A stretch of 64,000 nucleotides of DNA from an uncultured Oscillospiraceae bacterium (GCA_910579545.1 CAJTVI010000003.1:37103-101102), one strand, 5' to 3'. Numbered from the stretch's first letter, positions 34,114 to 47,000 are shown. A program made the numbers and translations. Notes: generated from the sequence alone by a model not told the origin.

Positions 34114-36498
34114 ATGCTCAAACCCGCGCAAAACCAAAACAAGTTTGCCCTCGCCTTTGGGCTGTGCAGCCTTGCGGCCTTCTGCCTCTTTTTGCCCTTT
34201 TTGATCGTGGACAAGGGCTTTTTTCTCTATGCGGGGGATTTTAACAGCCAGCAGATCGCCTTTTCCTACCACATCAACCGCTTTTTGGAGCAGGGCGGCG
34301 GCTCCTTCAGCTGGGCCACCGACCTTGGCAGCGGTTTTGTCAACAGCTATTCCTTCTACCTGCTCGGCTCCCCCTTTTTCTGGCTGGCAAGCGTCCTGCC
34401 CGCCGCCGCCCAGCCCTACCTGATGGTGCCGCTGCTCTGCCTCAAGTTCGGCACGGCCGGCGCGGGGGGCTATCTCTGGCTGCGGCGGTATGTGCGGGAC
34501 CAAAACTACGCCGTGCTAGGCGGCGCGCTCTACGCCCTCTCGGGCTTTATGCTCTACAACGTGTTTTTTAACCACTTTGTGGACGTGGCCGCCCTCTTCC
34601 CCTACGAGCTCTGGGCGCTGGACGAGACCGTCTACCGCCGCCGGCGGGGGGTGTTCCCCTTGTTTGTGGCCCTCAACCTCTTGTGCAACTACTTTTTCTT
34701 TGCGGGGCAGATCGTCTTTTTGTTCCTCTATTTCATCTGCAAGTGCCTGGCGGGGGAGTGGCGGCTCACCCGGCGGCTGTTCGGCGTCCTCGCCTTTGAG
34801 AGCCTGCTGGGCTGCGGCCTTGGCTGCTTTCTGGCCTGGCCGGCGGTCTTGAGCCTTGCGCAAAACCCCCGCACCGTAAGCCTTGCCAGCGGCTTTGGCT
34901 TTTTGCTTTACAGCAGCGTGCAGCAGTATTTTGCCATCCTTGCCAGCCTCTTTTTCCCGCCCGACCCGCCCTACCTGCCCGCCATCTTTACCGAGGGGGT
35001 CATCAAGTGGACCAGCCTTTCGGCCTACCTGCCGGCGGTGGGGGCCGCGGGGGTGCTGGCCTATGTACGGGCGGGGCGGGGCAGCTTTTTGCGCCGGGCG
35101 CTGCTCAGCTGCGCGGTGTTTGCGCTGGTGCCGGTGCTCAACTCCAGCTTTTACGCCCTCAACTCCAGCTACTATGCCCGCTGGTTTTACATGCCGGTGC
35201 TCCTGATGTGCGCCGCCACCGTGCAGGCGCTGGAAAGCCCCCGCATCCGGCAGGAGCTGCCCGGCGCGGTAAAAACGGCGGCCGTTTGCACCGCCGCCTT
35301 TGCCGCCTTTGCCCTCGTGCCCAAAAAAGAGGATGGGGTGTGGAGCATCGGGGTGGTGAACAACCAGGCCCAGTTCTGGCTGGGGCTGGGCCTTGCGCTG
35401 GGCGGGCTGGCCCTGTTCTGGGGGGTGTTTTGCAGCTGGCGGCAGAGCGCCCGGCTGCCCCGGGCGGTGCTGGCGCTGGTGCTGGCCTTTGGCTGCCTGA
35501 CCGGCCTTGTGGAGATCGCCATTGGCAAGTTTGCCCAATGGGAGAATGACGCCCTGATGGTGCAGCGCTGCTACCGGGAGGCCCGCGCCCTCCAGCTGCC
35601 CGACGACGGCGGCCTGTACTACCGCACCGACAGCTACGGCTGCTACGACAACCTCGCCCTCTGGCTGGACCACCCCAGCCTGCAGTTTTTCAACTCGACC
35701 GTCGCCCCCTCGATCTTAGAGTTCTACCCCTCGGTGGGGGTCACCCGGGACGTCAACTCCAAGCCGGAGATCGGGCAGTACGCCCTGCGGGGCCTGCTGG
35801 GGGTGCGCTACCTGCTCTGCGACGAGCGCAAGGCAGAGGAGTTCCGCGAAAAGGCGGACGAGGGCTGGCAGGCGGTGGACCAGCAGGGCGGCTACATCCT
35901 GTTTGAAAACGAAAACTGGCTGCCGCTGGGGCTCTCGTATGAATACTACATCACCGAGGAGCAGCTGGAGGACCTGCCCAAGACCAGCCGGGCCGAGGCG
36001 CTCTGCAAGGCGGTGGTGCTGGACGAGGAGACCCGGCAGGCCCTGCTGGGGGAGGGCGGCCAGCCCGGCCCGGCCGGCCCCCTGCTGGAGCCGCTGGGCG
36101 ACCGCGCGCTGGACAGCCGGGGCTACAACGCCTTTTTGGGGGATGTGGCCGCCCGGCGGGCGGGCGCGGTGAGCAGCTTTGCGGCCGACAGCCGCGGCTT
36201 TACCGCCGAGATCACCCTGCCCAAGGAGCGGCTGGTGCAGTTCAGCGTGCCCTGGGACGCCGGCTTTACCGCCACCATCAACGGCGGGGAGGTGCCCATC
36301 TATAAAGTGTCCCACGGGCTGATGGCGGTGCGGGCGCCGGCGGGCGAAAGCGTCATCCGGTTTACCTACCATACCCCCGGCCTTGCCCCGGCCCTGGCCG
36401 TGGCCGGCGGCTGCGGGGCGGTGTACGCCGTGTATCTGGCGCTGCTCTGGCGGCGCAAAAAGCAGCCCGCAAGGGGCAGGATCCGCCGGGCCGGATAA
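34114..36498 (+). CDS. YfhO-family polytopic membrane protein
   Basis: 794 aa. About 12-13 hydrophobic segments occupy residues ~15-480 and the last ~30 residues. A large extracellular domain lies between ~490 and 770. The N-terminal D-F-N-S-Q-Q-I-A-F region and the overall layout match YfhO, a GT-C-like family linked to glycosylation of lipoteichoic acid or other wall polymers in Bacillota. The ATG at 34114 has GAGGT 7 nt upstream. It is probably monocistronic; the next gene (tex) starts 76 nt later with its own ribosome site. Confidence 0.85.
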   Translation: MLKPAQNQNKFALAFGLCSLAAFCLFLPFLIVDKGFFLYAGDFNSQQIAFSYHINRFLEQGGGSFSWATDLGSGFVNSYSFYLLGSPFFWLASVLPAAAQPYLMVPLLCLKFGTAGAGGYLWLRRYVRDQNYAVLGGALYALSGFMLYNVFFNHFVDVAALFPYELWALDETVYRRRRGVFPLFVALNLLCNYFFFAGQIVFLFLYFICKCLAGEWRLTRRLFGVLAFESLLGCGLGCFLAWPAVLSLAQNPRTVSLASGFGFLLYSSVQQYFAILASLFFPPDPPYLPAIFTEGVIKWTSLSAYLPAVGAAGVLAYVRAGRGSFLRRALLSCAVFALVPVLNSSFYALNSSYYARWFYMPVLLMCAATVQALESPRIRQELPGAVKTAAVCTAAFAAFALVPKKEDGVWSIGVVNNQAQFWLGLGLALGGLALFWGVFCSWRQSARLPRAVLALVLAFGCLTGLVEIAIGKFAQWENDALMVQRCYREARALQLPDDGGLYYRTDSYGCYDNLALWLDHPSLQFFNSTVAPSILEFYPSVGVTRDVNSKPEIGQYALRGLLGVRYLLCDERKAEEFREKADEGWQAVDQQGGYILFENENWLPLGLSYEYYITEEQLEDLPKTSRAEALCKAVVLDEETRQALLGEGGQPGPAGPLLEPLGDRALDSRGYNAFLGDVAARRAGAVSSFAADSRGFTAEITLPKERLVQFSVPWDAGFTATINGGEVPIYKVSHGLMAVRAPAGESVIRFTYHTPGLAPALAVAGGCGAVYAVYLALLWRRKKQPARGRIRRAG

Positions 36499-36574
36499 GG
36501 GATAAAATCAAGCATCGCCTGCCGGCGCGTACCCTTTGCCGCGCGATGCCGATCATAAGAGAGAGAGGAACACC

Positions 36575-38728
<2,154 letters not shown>

Positions 38729-38943
38729 AGGCGGGCCCTGCGCAGGCCGCCCCGCCGGGCGGTGCAGCCTGTTTGGTTTGCCCCGCGGCAGCCCGCGGAC
38801 CCGGGCCGGCGTTTTAAGGGCCGGGGCCGGCGCGCATATTCCTTTTTGGGCACGGCATACTAAGCAGAGGGGGCGGCCCCGGGAGGCGGCCCCGCTTTTC
38901 TGCAAAAGACCAAACAAAACACCCAAAAAAGGAGAGCGCCACC

Positions 38944-39405
38944 ATGACCTGGACCAAAAAGGAGCAGGACTTCCTCAAGGACCTGCAAAGCGAAGAAAAA
39001 GTCTGCATCGAAAAATACCACCGGGCGGCCGGCAGCGCCTGCGACGAGGGGCTCAAAAAGATCTTTAACGGCATCGCCCAGGCCGAGCAGCACCACTACG
39101 ACACCCTCACCCAGATGCTGTCCGGCACCATCCCCCAGCAGAAAAAGGGGGTCAAGCAGCAGGCCCAGCAGCCCGCGCCCGGCTCGCTCAAGAGCAAGGC
39201 CGGCAAGGCCGAAAAGCAGCAGGACGCCTTTTTGCTGGCCGACCTTTTGAGCACCGAAAAGCATGTGGCGGCCGAGTACAACACCGCCGTTTTCGAGTTC
39301 AAGAGCCCCGAGGCCCGCAATATCCTCAGCGGCATCGGGGTGCAGGAGCAGAACCACGGCAAGCAGCTGGCCGATTATATGATGGCCAACAACATGTATT
39401 GCTGA
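38944..39405 (+). CDS. CotF-like spore coat protein (ferritin-like helical)
   Basis: 153 aa. There are two helical halves with ferritin-like spacing: E-K-V-C-I-E-K-Y and A-E-Q-H-H-Y in the first, E-K-H-V-A-A-E-Y-N-T-A and Q-E-Q-N-H-G in the second. The C-terminal half matches the Coat_F pattern ending in Y-M. A Gln/Lys-rich linker (residues ~65-92) joins the halves. Coat_F proteins occur in spore coats, but many non-sporulating Oscillospiraceae keep homologues, so the role here is open. The ATG at 38944 follows AAAAAAGGAG. A terminator lies 134 nt after the stop. Confidence 0.75.
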   Translation: MTWTKKEQDFLKDLQSEEKVCIEKYHRAAGSACDEGLKKIFNGIAQAEQHHYDTLTQMLSGTIPQQKKGVKQQAQQPAPGSLKSKAGKAEKQQDAFLLADLLSTEKHVAAEYNTAVFEFKSPEARNILSGIGVQEQNHGKQLADYMMANNMYC

Positions 39406-39538
39406 GCCTTTTTGCTGCTGAGCCTTTTGGCGTACGCCGCCCCGCCCCGGCGTACCCCGCGCCGCGCCGCGCCGGGGCCGCGGCATAAAAAGGCAAAAAA
39501 TGCAACAAAACTCCATTATCCGCAAGGGCGGAAGATCC

Positions 39539-39566
39539 GCAGGGGGGAACCCCTGCTTTTCTATTT
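39539..39566 (+). terminator. Terminator of the CotF-like gene
   Basis: A 7-bp GCAGGGG/CCCCTGC stem with loop GGAA is followed by TTTTCTATTT. The surrounding gap 39406-39899 has no gene; it holds this terminator and the mglB promoter. Confidence 0.7.
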
Positions 39567-39655
39567 AATGCATAAAAATATCGGGCAAAGCTTGTCAACA
39601 ATTCACAAATTTATGGCAAATATATGAAAAAATAGTTTCAAGAAGCGAAAATTTA

Positions 39656-39684
39656 TTGACATTTGCACAGGACGATGGTACCAT
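39656..39684 (+). promoter_or_regulatory. Promoter of mglBAC
   Basis: TTGACA at 39656-39661, 17-nt spacer, TACCAT at 39679-39684. The predicted 5' UTR is about 210 nt, with AAAAGGAGAG just before the mglB start. Confidence 0.7.
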
Positions 39685-39686
39685 CG
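39673..39686. promoter_or_regulatory. Perfect 14-bp palindrome over the mgl -10 (putative operator)
   Basis: CGATGGTACCATCG covers the -10 box of the mglB promoter. A palindrome at this place would let a LacI-type regulator block polymerase; the regulator is not in the window. Confidence 0.45.
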
Positions 39687-39899
39687 GTTACGGGTTTGCG
39701 GGGAATGGCCCCGCAAACAGCCTGCCGGCTGCTGGTAAGGATAGTCCATGCGCAGCCGCCCGCCAAAAGGGCATGCCCATTTTTGTCTGCCGCGCCGCGG
39801 CAAACAAAAGCCCCGGCATGGTCCTGGCGGCAAGGGGAGGCCGATGGGCCGCCCTGCCCGCGCCCGGCAAAAGGACCGATATAAAAGGAGAGAGAACAG

Positions 39900-41066
39900 A
39901 TGAAAAAGATTCTTGCCATTGCGCTGGCCCTGTGCCTGGCGCTCTCGCTGGCTGCCTGCGGCGGCGGCGCAAGCTCCGCTCCGGCGGCTTCCACCCCAGC
40001 TGCCTCCACCCCGGCGGACGGCGGCAATGCCGGCGGCGACGCCTCCAGCCTGAACGTGGGCGTCTTCTACTACAACTACGGCGACACCTACATTGCCAGC
40101 GTGCGTACCGCGCTGGACGCCGCGCTGGACGCCAAGGGCGTGACCTATCAGGACTATGACGGCAACAACAACCAGGCCACCCAGAACGACGCCATCCAGA
40201 CCGCTCTGTCCAACGGCACCAACCTGCTGGTGGTCAACCTGGTCAACTCCGGCTCTCCGGACGCGGCCAAGGCCATCATGGACATGGCCGGCGATGTGCC
40301 GGTGATCTTCTTCAACCGCGCTGTGGATACCGAGGACGCCCCGGACGCCACCCTCAAGAGCAGCGACAAGATCGGCTTTATCGGCACCGACGCCCCCGAG
40401 GCGGGCCACCTGCAGGGCCAGATGATCGGCGAGTACCTGCTGGCCAACTATGACAAGGTCGACCTGAACGGCGACGGCGTGATCAGCTACGCCATGTTCA
40501 AGGGCGACGAGGCCAACGTGGAGGCCATCTACCGCACCCAGTACGGCCAGGAAGACGCCGACAAGGTGCTCACCGGCGCCGGCAAGCCGGCTCTGGCCTA
40601 CTTCGATCCCAACAACTCCTCCAAGTACCAGGTCGACCAGGGCGGCGCATGGTCCGCTGCCGCTGCGCTGGACTACATGAACACCAACCTGTCCCAGTAC
40701 AACGACGCCAACGGCAACATGATCGAGCTGGTCATCTGCAACAACGACGGCATGGCCGAGGGCGTTATCTCGGCGCTGAACGGCGTGGGCTACAACACCG
40801 GCGATGACAAGTGCATCCCCGTGTTTGGCGTGGACGCCACCGAGGCCGCCCAGCTGCTGATCAGCGAGGGCAAGATGACCGGTACCGTCAAGCAGGACGC
40901 CGAGGGCATGGCCAACGCCATTGCCAACGCTGTTGAGGGCATCGGCGCCGGCAGCTCGGTGACCGACGCGATCGCTGCGGCCGCCGCTGTCAACGCCGAG
41001 ATGTACACCATCGCCGAAGGCGTTGCCAACAAGCTGTATGTTGCCTACGCTCCCTACATGGGCTAA
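39900..41066 (+). CDS. mglB: Galactose/glucose-type ABC transporter binding lipoprotein
   Basis: 388 aa. The signal peptide ends in L-A-A-C with Cys20, then a Ser/Ala/Pro linker. The periplasmic-binding fold follows, with D-L-N-G-D-G-V-I-S near residue 187, matching the calcium-binding loop of E. coli MglB. P-V-I-F-F-N-R-A-V and I-C-N-N-D-G-M-A are typical sugar-contact segments of this family. It delivers galactose or glucose to MglAC. Expression probably exceeds that of mglA because of the hairpin at 41101-41126. Confidence 0.93.
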   Translation: MKKILAIALALCLALSLAACGGGASSAPAASTPAASTPADGGNAGGDASSLNVGVFYYNYGDTYIASVRTALDAALDAKGVTYQDYDGNNNQATQNDAIQTALSNGTNLLVVNLVNSGSPDAAKAIMDMAGDVPVIFFNRAVDTEDAPDATLKSSDKIGFIGTDAPEAGHLQGQMIGEYLLANYDKVDLNGDGVISYAMFKGDEANVEAIYRTQYGQEDADKVLTGAGKPALAYFDPNNSSKYQVDQGGAWSAAAALDYMNTNLSQYNDANGNMIELVICNNDGMAEGVISALNGVGYNTGDDKCIPVFGVDATEAAQLLISEGKMTGTVKQDAEGMANAIANAVEGIGAGSSVTDAIAAAAAVNAEMYTIAEGVANKLYVAYAPYMG

Positions 41067-41100
41067 GGGCGACCCTTACAACTGAACAGGCGAAATGAAA

Positions 41101-41132
41101 GGGGCTGCCACCTGGGTGGCAGCCCCTGATTT
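41101..41132 (+). terminator. Partial terminator between mglB and mglA
   Basis: Perfect 11-12-bp GC stem (41101-41112 with 41115-41126), tight loop, followed by TGATTTT. It would lower read-through into mglAC, as is common after binding-protein genes. Confidence 0.65.
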
Positions 41133-41155
41133 TAAGTGAAAGGAGGCAGCTTGAT

Positions 41156-42655
41156 ATGGCAGAGAATGTCTTGTTGCAGATGACCGGCATCACCAAGATC
41201 TTCCCCGGCGTCAAGGCGCTGGACGGCGTTTCGCTCACCGTGCGCGCGGGCACCGTGCATGCGCTGATGGGGGAGAACGGGGCGGGCAAATCCACCCTGA
41301 TGAAGTGCCTGTTTGGCATCTATGCAAGGGACTCGGGCGAGATCGAGCTGGAAGGCAAACCCATCAACTTTAAAAACTCCAAAGAGGCGCTGGAAAACGG
41401 CGTGGCCATGGTGCACCAGGAGCTCAACCAGGCCCTCAAGCGCTCGGTGATGGACAACCTCTGGCTGGGGCGCTACCCCACCATTGGCGGCCTTGCCGTA
41501 AACGAGGGCAAGATGTACCAGGACACGGTGGAGATCTTTAAAAAGCTGGAGATCGACATCGACCCCCACCGCATCATGAGCACCATGCCGGTCTCGCAGC
41601 GGCAGATGGTGGAGATCGCCAAGGCGGTCAGCTACGATTCCAAGATCATCGTGTTCGACGAACCCACCTCCTCCCTCACCGAAACCGAGGTGGAACACCT
41701 CTTCCGCATCATCAACATGCTGCGCGACAAGGGCTGCGGCATCATCTACATCAGCCACAAGATGGACGAGATCCTGCGCATCTCGGACGACGTCACCATC
41801 ATGCGGGACGGCCAGTACGTGGCCACCAAGCCGGCCAAGGAGCTCACAAAAGAGGAGATCATCCGGCTGATGGTGGGGCGCGAGCTCACCAACCAGTTCC
41901 CGCCCAAAACCAACACGCCCGGCGAGGAATACCTCAAGGTCGAAAACCTCACCGGCCAGTACAACCGGCTGCGGGGCGTCTCGTTCACCGCCCGCCGGGG
42001 CGAGATTTTGGGCCTGGCCGGGCTGGACAGCTCGGGCCGCACCGAGACGCTCGAGAGCATCTTTGGCATCCGCACCCGCAAGGATGGGGTCATCACGCTG
42101 GGCGGCAAGCCCTGCAAAAACCGCAACGCGCGCGAGTCGATCAGGGCGGGCTTTGCCCTGATCACCGAGGAGCGGCGGGCCACCGGCATCTTCTCGATCC
42201 TGGATATCAAGGAAAACACCGTGATCTCCAGCCTGCGCAAGCACCTGATGGCGGGCATCTGCCTCAACGAGGCGTCCATGAAAAAGGACACCCAGTGGTC
42301 GATCGACGCCATGCACACCAAAACCCCCTCCCAGAGCACCAAGATCCGCAGCCTTTCGGGCGGCAACCAGCAAAAGGTCATCATTGGGCGCTGGCTGCTC
42401 ACCAACCCCGAGGTGCTGCTGATGGACGAGCCCACCCGCGGCATCGACGTGGGGGCCAAGTACGAGATCTATCAGCTGATCCTGGACCTGGCAAACCAGG
42501 GCAAAACGGTGCTGATCGTCTCTTCCGAAATGCCCGAGCTGCTGGGCATCTGCGACCGCATCATTGTCATGTCCGGCGGCAAGGTGGCCGGCGAGGTGGA
42601 CGCGCAGAACACCACCCAGGAAGAGATCATGACCCTCGCAGCCAAATATGCATAA
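41156..42655 (+). CDS. mglA: Galactose-type ABC transporter ATPase (two ABC domains)
   Basis: 499 aa. First domain: Walker A G-E-N-G-A-G-K-S near residue 39 and Walker B V-F-D-E-P-T-S-S. Second domain: a degenerate Walker A (L-D-S-S-G-R-T-E, no Lys), L-S-G-G-N-Q-Q-K and L-M-D-E-P-T-R-G-I-D, the standard asymmetry of MglA/RbsA. It powers uptake through MglC. AAAGGAGG lies upstream of the ATG. Confidence 0.95.
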   Translation: MAENVLLQMTGITKIFPGVKALDGVSLTVRAGTVHALMGENGAGKSTLMKCLFGIYARDSGEIELEGKPINFKNSKEALENGVAMVHQELNQALKRSVMDNLWLGRYPTIGGLAVNEGKMYQDTVEIFKKLEIDIDPHRIMSTMPVSQRQMVEIAKAVSYDSKIIVFDEPTSSLTETEVEHLFRIINMLRDKGCGIIYISHKMDEILRISDDVTIMRDGQYVATKPAKELTKEEIIRLMVGRELTNQFPPKTNTPGEEYLKVENLTGQYNRLRGVSFTARRGEILGLAGLDSSGRTETLESIFGIRTRKDGVITLGGKPCKNRNARESIRAGFALITEERRATGIFSILDIKENTVISSLRKHLMAGICLNEASMKKDTQWSIDAMHTKTPSQSTKIRSLSGGNQQKVIIGRWLLTNPEVLLMDEPTRGIDVGAKYEIYQLILDLANQGKTVLIVSSEMPELLGICDRIIVMSGGKVAGEVDAQNTTQEEIMTLAAKYA

Positions 42656-42670
42656 GGAGGTCGCGTAACA

Positions 42671-43756
42671 ATGGCAAACCCGATCACAAGGATCAACCAA
42701 ACCGCAGAGCAGTATAAGCTGCTGGATGCAAGGGACAAAAAACGGTTCTGGATCGACGGGACCCTCAACAACGCCCTGTACATCCTGATGGCGATCTTCA
42801 TCATCTATACCGCCATCGTCAACCCCAACTTCCTCAAGATGGGCTCGATCGCCACCATCATCATGCAGGTGGCCAGCTACCTGCCCATCGCGCTGGGCAT
42901 CGGCGGCTGTATCGTGCTTACCGGCACCGACCTTTCGGCCGGCCGGGTGGTGGGCCTCACCGCCGCGGTTTCGGCCATGCTGCTGCAGCGCATGGACCTG
43001 CCCAAGCGCATTTTAAGCGCCATGCCCGAGCTGCCCGGCTGGGCGGCCATCATCCTGGCCATCCTGGCCACCATGGTGGTGGGCGGCATCATCGGCTGTG
43101 TCAACGGCTTCTTTGTGGCCAAGTTCGACCTGCACCCCTTTATCGTGACCCTGGCCACCCAGCTCATGACCTACAGCATCATCCTGCTGCTGTTCATGCT
43201 CAACGGCAACAACGGCCAGCCCATGAACGGCCTGCGGGACGATTACAACAGCTTTGTCAAGGGCACCATGGTCAACATCGGCAACGCGGCGCTGCCCTGG
43301 TATGTGCTGTACGCCGTCATCTTAGTGGCGGTAATGTGGTTTATCTGGAACAAGACCACCTTTGGCAAAAACATGTTCGCGGTGGGCTCCAACAAGGAGG
43401 CGGCCAGCGTTTCGGGCGTCAACGTCTTTAAGACCATCGTGATGGTGCACACCCTGGCCGGCGTGATGTACGGCCTCAACGGCTTTATCGAGGCGGCCCG
43501 CCTGAGTTCGGTCACCCAGAACACCGGCCTCAACTACGAGTGCGACGCCATCGCGGCCTGCGTCATCGGCGGTGTCTCGTTTGTAGGCGGCACCGGTAAG
43601 ATCAGCGGCATCGTAATGGGCGTGTTCATCCTGCGCATCATCTTTGTGGCGCTCAACATGCTCTCGATCGACCAGAACCTCCAGTTCCTCATCAAGGGCG
43701 CCATCATCCTGTTTGCCTGCGCGCTGGATATGCGCAAGTACCTGGCCAAAAAGTAA
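42671..43756 (+). CDS. mglC: Galactose-type ABC transporter permease
   Basis: 361 aa, about 8-10 membrane segments. G-C-I-V-L-T-G-T-D-L-S-A-G-R near residue 78 and C-V-I-G-G-V-S-F-V-G-G-T-G near 297 are the conserved loops of the BPD_transp_2 family. It follows mglA by 15 nt with AAGGAGG. A terminator follows. Confidence 0.95.
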   Translation: MANPITRINQTAEQYKLLDARDKKRFWIDGTLNNALYILMAIFIIYTAIVNPNFLKMGSIATIIMQVASYLPIALGIGGCIVLTGTDLSAGRVVGLTAAVSAMLLQRMDLPKRILSAMPELPGWAAIILAILATMVVGGIIGCVNGFFVAKFDLHPFIVTLATQLMTYSIILLLFMLNGNNGQPMNGLRDDYNSFVKGTMVNIGNAALPWYVLYAVILVAVMWFIWNKTTFGKNMFAVGSNKEAASVSGVNVFKTIVMVHTLAGVMYGLNGFIEAARLSSVTQNTGLNYECDAIAACVIGGVSFVGGTGKISGIVMGVFILRIIFVALNMLSIDQNLQFLIKGAIILFACALDMRKYLAKK

Positions 43757-43779
43757 TCTTTTGCGTTCGCTCTCTATCA

Positions 43780-43824
43780 AAAACCGCCCGCCCCGGTACG
43801 CGGTGTACCGGGGCGGGCGGGTTT
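43780..43824 (+). terminator. Terminator of mglBAC
   Basis: A ~20-bp stem with one mismatch (43780-43799 with 43804-43823) encloses a 4-nt loop, followed by GTTTGTGTG. On the minus strand it also ends in TTTT, so it may act both ways. Confidence 0.8.
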
Positions 43825-43962
43825 GTGTGTTCAAAAGGCAGGATCGGTGCCGGCGGGCTGCTGCCCGGCGGCGGGGGGAGGGCCTTTTTCGCTTTGCCGA
43901 CAATAAAGCAACATTCCCACGTCATTTTCTTTGTGCACCCAAATCAGATATAAATTTCCCCC

Positions 43963-44065
43963 CAAGATGGGGGTCTGGGGGGCGTGCCCCCCAGATCGGC
44001 CTTAAAGCAAGCCCCCCAGATCGACCCTAAACGTGCCCCCCAGATCGGCCCTAAAGCGTGCCCCG
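43963..44065. repeat. G-run/C-run repeat with tandem GCCCCCCAGATCG units
   Basis: A hairpin (CTGGGGGGC / GCCCCCCAG) leads into three tandem units starting at 43986, 44011 and 44035, then a partial fourth. The first part is nearly identical to the reverse complement of 25781-25826. It fills most of the gap between mglC and the hybrid kinase; no gene is seen in 43825-44077. Confidence 0.75.
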
Positions 44066-44077
44066 CCTTTATGTGCC

Positions 44078-47000
44078 TCACTCCTGGCCGGCCACCTCGT
44101 CCAGCGCCTCCAGCAGCAGGCCGATGTCGATGGGCTTTGCGATGTGGGCGTTCATGCCGTGGCGCAGGGCCTCCTGTTTATCCTCCTCAAAGGCGTTGGC
44201 GGTCATGGCAATGATCGGGATGCTGCGCAGGCCCTCGTCCGGCAGGGCGCGGATCGCCTCGGCCGCCTGGTAGCCGTTCATCACCGGCATCTGGATGTCC
44301 ATCAGTACCAGCCGATACCATCCCGGCTGATGCTGGCAAAGCATCGCAACAGCCTCGCGGCCGTTCCCGGCCACCTCCACCTCAAATCCCTCTTCCTCCA
44401 AAATCGCTACCGCGATCTCCTGGTTCAGTTCGTTGTCCTCCACCAGCAGGATCCGGCCGCTGCGCAGCTGCCGCCCGTCCGCCTGATGCCCGCTGTCCGC
44501 AGGGGCCGCCGGCAGGCCGAACAGCTCGGCCAGCGCCGCCCGCAGTTCCGAGAGGAAGAGCGGCTGTGCGCAGAACGCCCCGGCCCCGGCGTCCTTGGCC
44601 TCCTGCTCAATGTCCGGCCAGTCGCATTCGGCCATCACCAGCACCGGGATCCCATCCAGCTGCCGGCGCAGCTGCCGCACAGCCTCCGGTGCGCCGGGCG
44701 CCTGCCAGTCCGCCAGGCAGGCGGCATAGGGCCGGCCGTCCCGCCGGGCCTGCAGGGCAAGCTCCAGCGCACGGGGCCCATCCGGGGCGCAGCCGGCCAA
44801 AAAGCCCAGCCGGGCCAGCAGGTCCGCCGCCCGGCCCGGCTCGGGGGCCAGCACCAGCAGCGGCAGGCCCCGCAGCGGCTCCAAAACTGGCGCGGCCGGC
44901 TCAAGCTGCGGCTGCTGGAAGGGGAAGACCACCCGCACCAGGGTCCCTACGCCCTGCCGGCTGTGGATCTCGATCTCGCCGTGCATCATGTCCACTAAGT
45001 TCCGGGTGATCGCCATGCCCAGACCGGTGCCCTGGATGCCGCTGATGGTGGAGTTGTGCTCCCGCTCAAACGGCTCAAAGATATGGCTGATAAACTCCTC
45101 GCTCATGCCAATGCCGGTGTCCTGTACGCAGAACTCGTACCGGCCCCCCCCGGCGTCTGGGCTGGGCAGCTGGGCCAGCCGCAGGGTGATCCGCCCGCCG
45201 GGGTTGGTGTACTTGACCGCGTTGGACAAAAGGTTCAGCAGCACCTGGTTCAGCCGCAGCTTGTCGCACAGGATGGTCTCGTCCGCCACGTCCTCGGCCT
45301 CAAAATGCAGCTCCAGCTGCTTGGCCTGGGCGTCCACCTGCACGATGCTGCGCAGGCTGTGCAGGATCTCCGGCAGGCTGCAGGGCTTTTCGTCCAGATG
45401 GATCTTGCCGCTCTCGATGTGGCTCATGTCCAGCACGTCGTTGATCAGGTTCAGCAGATGGCTGCCCGACGCCATGATCTTGCGCAGGTACTCCTCCACC
45501 AGCTCGGTGCGGCCCAGATGGTTGGCCGCCAGGGTCGTAAAGCCGATGATCGCATTCATGGGGGTGCGGATGTCGTGGGACATGTTCGAGAGGAAGGTGC
45601 TCTTGGCCCGGTTGGCCCGGTTTGCCTGCTCCAGCGCGTTCTCCAGCAGGCTGGTCTTTTCCATCTCGCGGCGGGTCTCCTCGTCCACGCAGCGCAGGCC
45701 CAGCACCGCCACATGGCTCTTGTCCCAGTCGCCGGCCCGCACCGCCTTCATCTGGAAATACCGTATCCGCCCGCCGCACAGGGTGCGGTAGTTGGAATAG
45801 CAGGTCTCGTTTTTGGAAAGCTCCTCCTCCAGATGCGTCCGGTTCAAAATGCCCCGCATCATGGCCTGGTCGTCCCGGTAAACGCACTGGGCAATGTACC
45901 GCCCCATGTTCTGCTCCAGCTCCAGCGGCCCATGTGAAAAGATCGGCTCCAAAATGCCGTAGGGGCATTCCTGCACCCGCAGGGTCTCGCCGCCGCCGGT
46001 GTCCAAATCAAACACGCACACAAGGTTGTAATCGGTGCTCAGCGCCTGGATCAGCTCGTGGTGGTACCGCTCGGACTCCTGCCGCTCCCGGTCCTCCTGG
46101 TTTTTCTGCTCGGTGCAGTCCAGCAAAAAGCGCCGGTAAAACCGCACCCCGTTCTCCTCCAGCAGCTTGATGTTGCCGGTCACGTGCAGCAGCTGCCCGT
46201 CCGGATGGATCACCCGGTACTCCACGCTCACGCTGTCGTTGACCTTTTTCAGCTGGCGGATGGCCTGGCGCAGGACCTCCTTGTCCTCGTCCAGCACCGA
46301 GTCCGCCACCATGTTAAAGCCGGCGTCCAGCATCTCCTGCTGGGTGCGGTAGCCTAAGATGTCCAGCGCCGCCTGGTTCACGCTCAGGATCTCGCTGCCG
46401 TCCAGGGTGTGGCAGAGCACGCCGCAGTCCAGGGTGGTAAAAATGGTCTCCAGCGTCTTGTTTTTCTGCACCAGCTCCTGCTCGTACTGGTGCTCCTTGG
46501 TCACGTCGATGGCCACCCCCACCGTGCCCATCACCTGGCCGTCCAGGTCGTACAGGGGGGATTTATAGGTGGTCAAAAGCCGCGCGCCGGCCCCGGTCAG
46601 GATGCTCTCCTCCGAAACGTGGGTCTCGCGGGTCTCCATCACCAGCCGCTCCGACTCGATGCAGGCCGGGTCGTCCTGCTCCACGTCCCAGATATAGGCG
46701 TGGCCCCGGCCCTCCACCTGCTGCTTGGTCTTGCCCACCGTGCGGCAAAAGCTGTCGTTTACCTTTTCGTGGATGCCGTCCTTGTCCTTGTACCAGATCA
46801 GGTTGGGGGTCTGGTTGATGGTGGCCTCCAAAAACTGGCTGGTCTGCCAGGCCTCCACCCGCTCCCTGCAGCGGCGCAGCCAGCGGCCGAACCGGCAAGC
46901 CATCGCCGCGTATGTAAAGGGCGGGCACCAGATATCCCCGGCCGTGCAGCCCGCCGCAAACAGCGCCTCGGCCTGCTGCGCGCCGGCCAGCAGGATCAGC

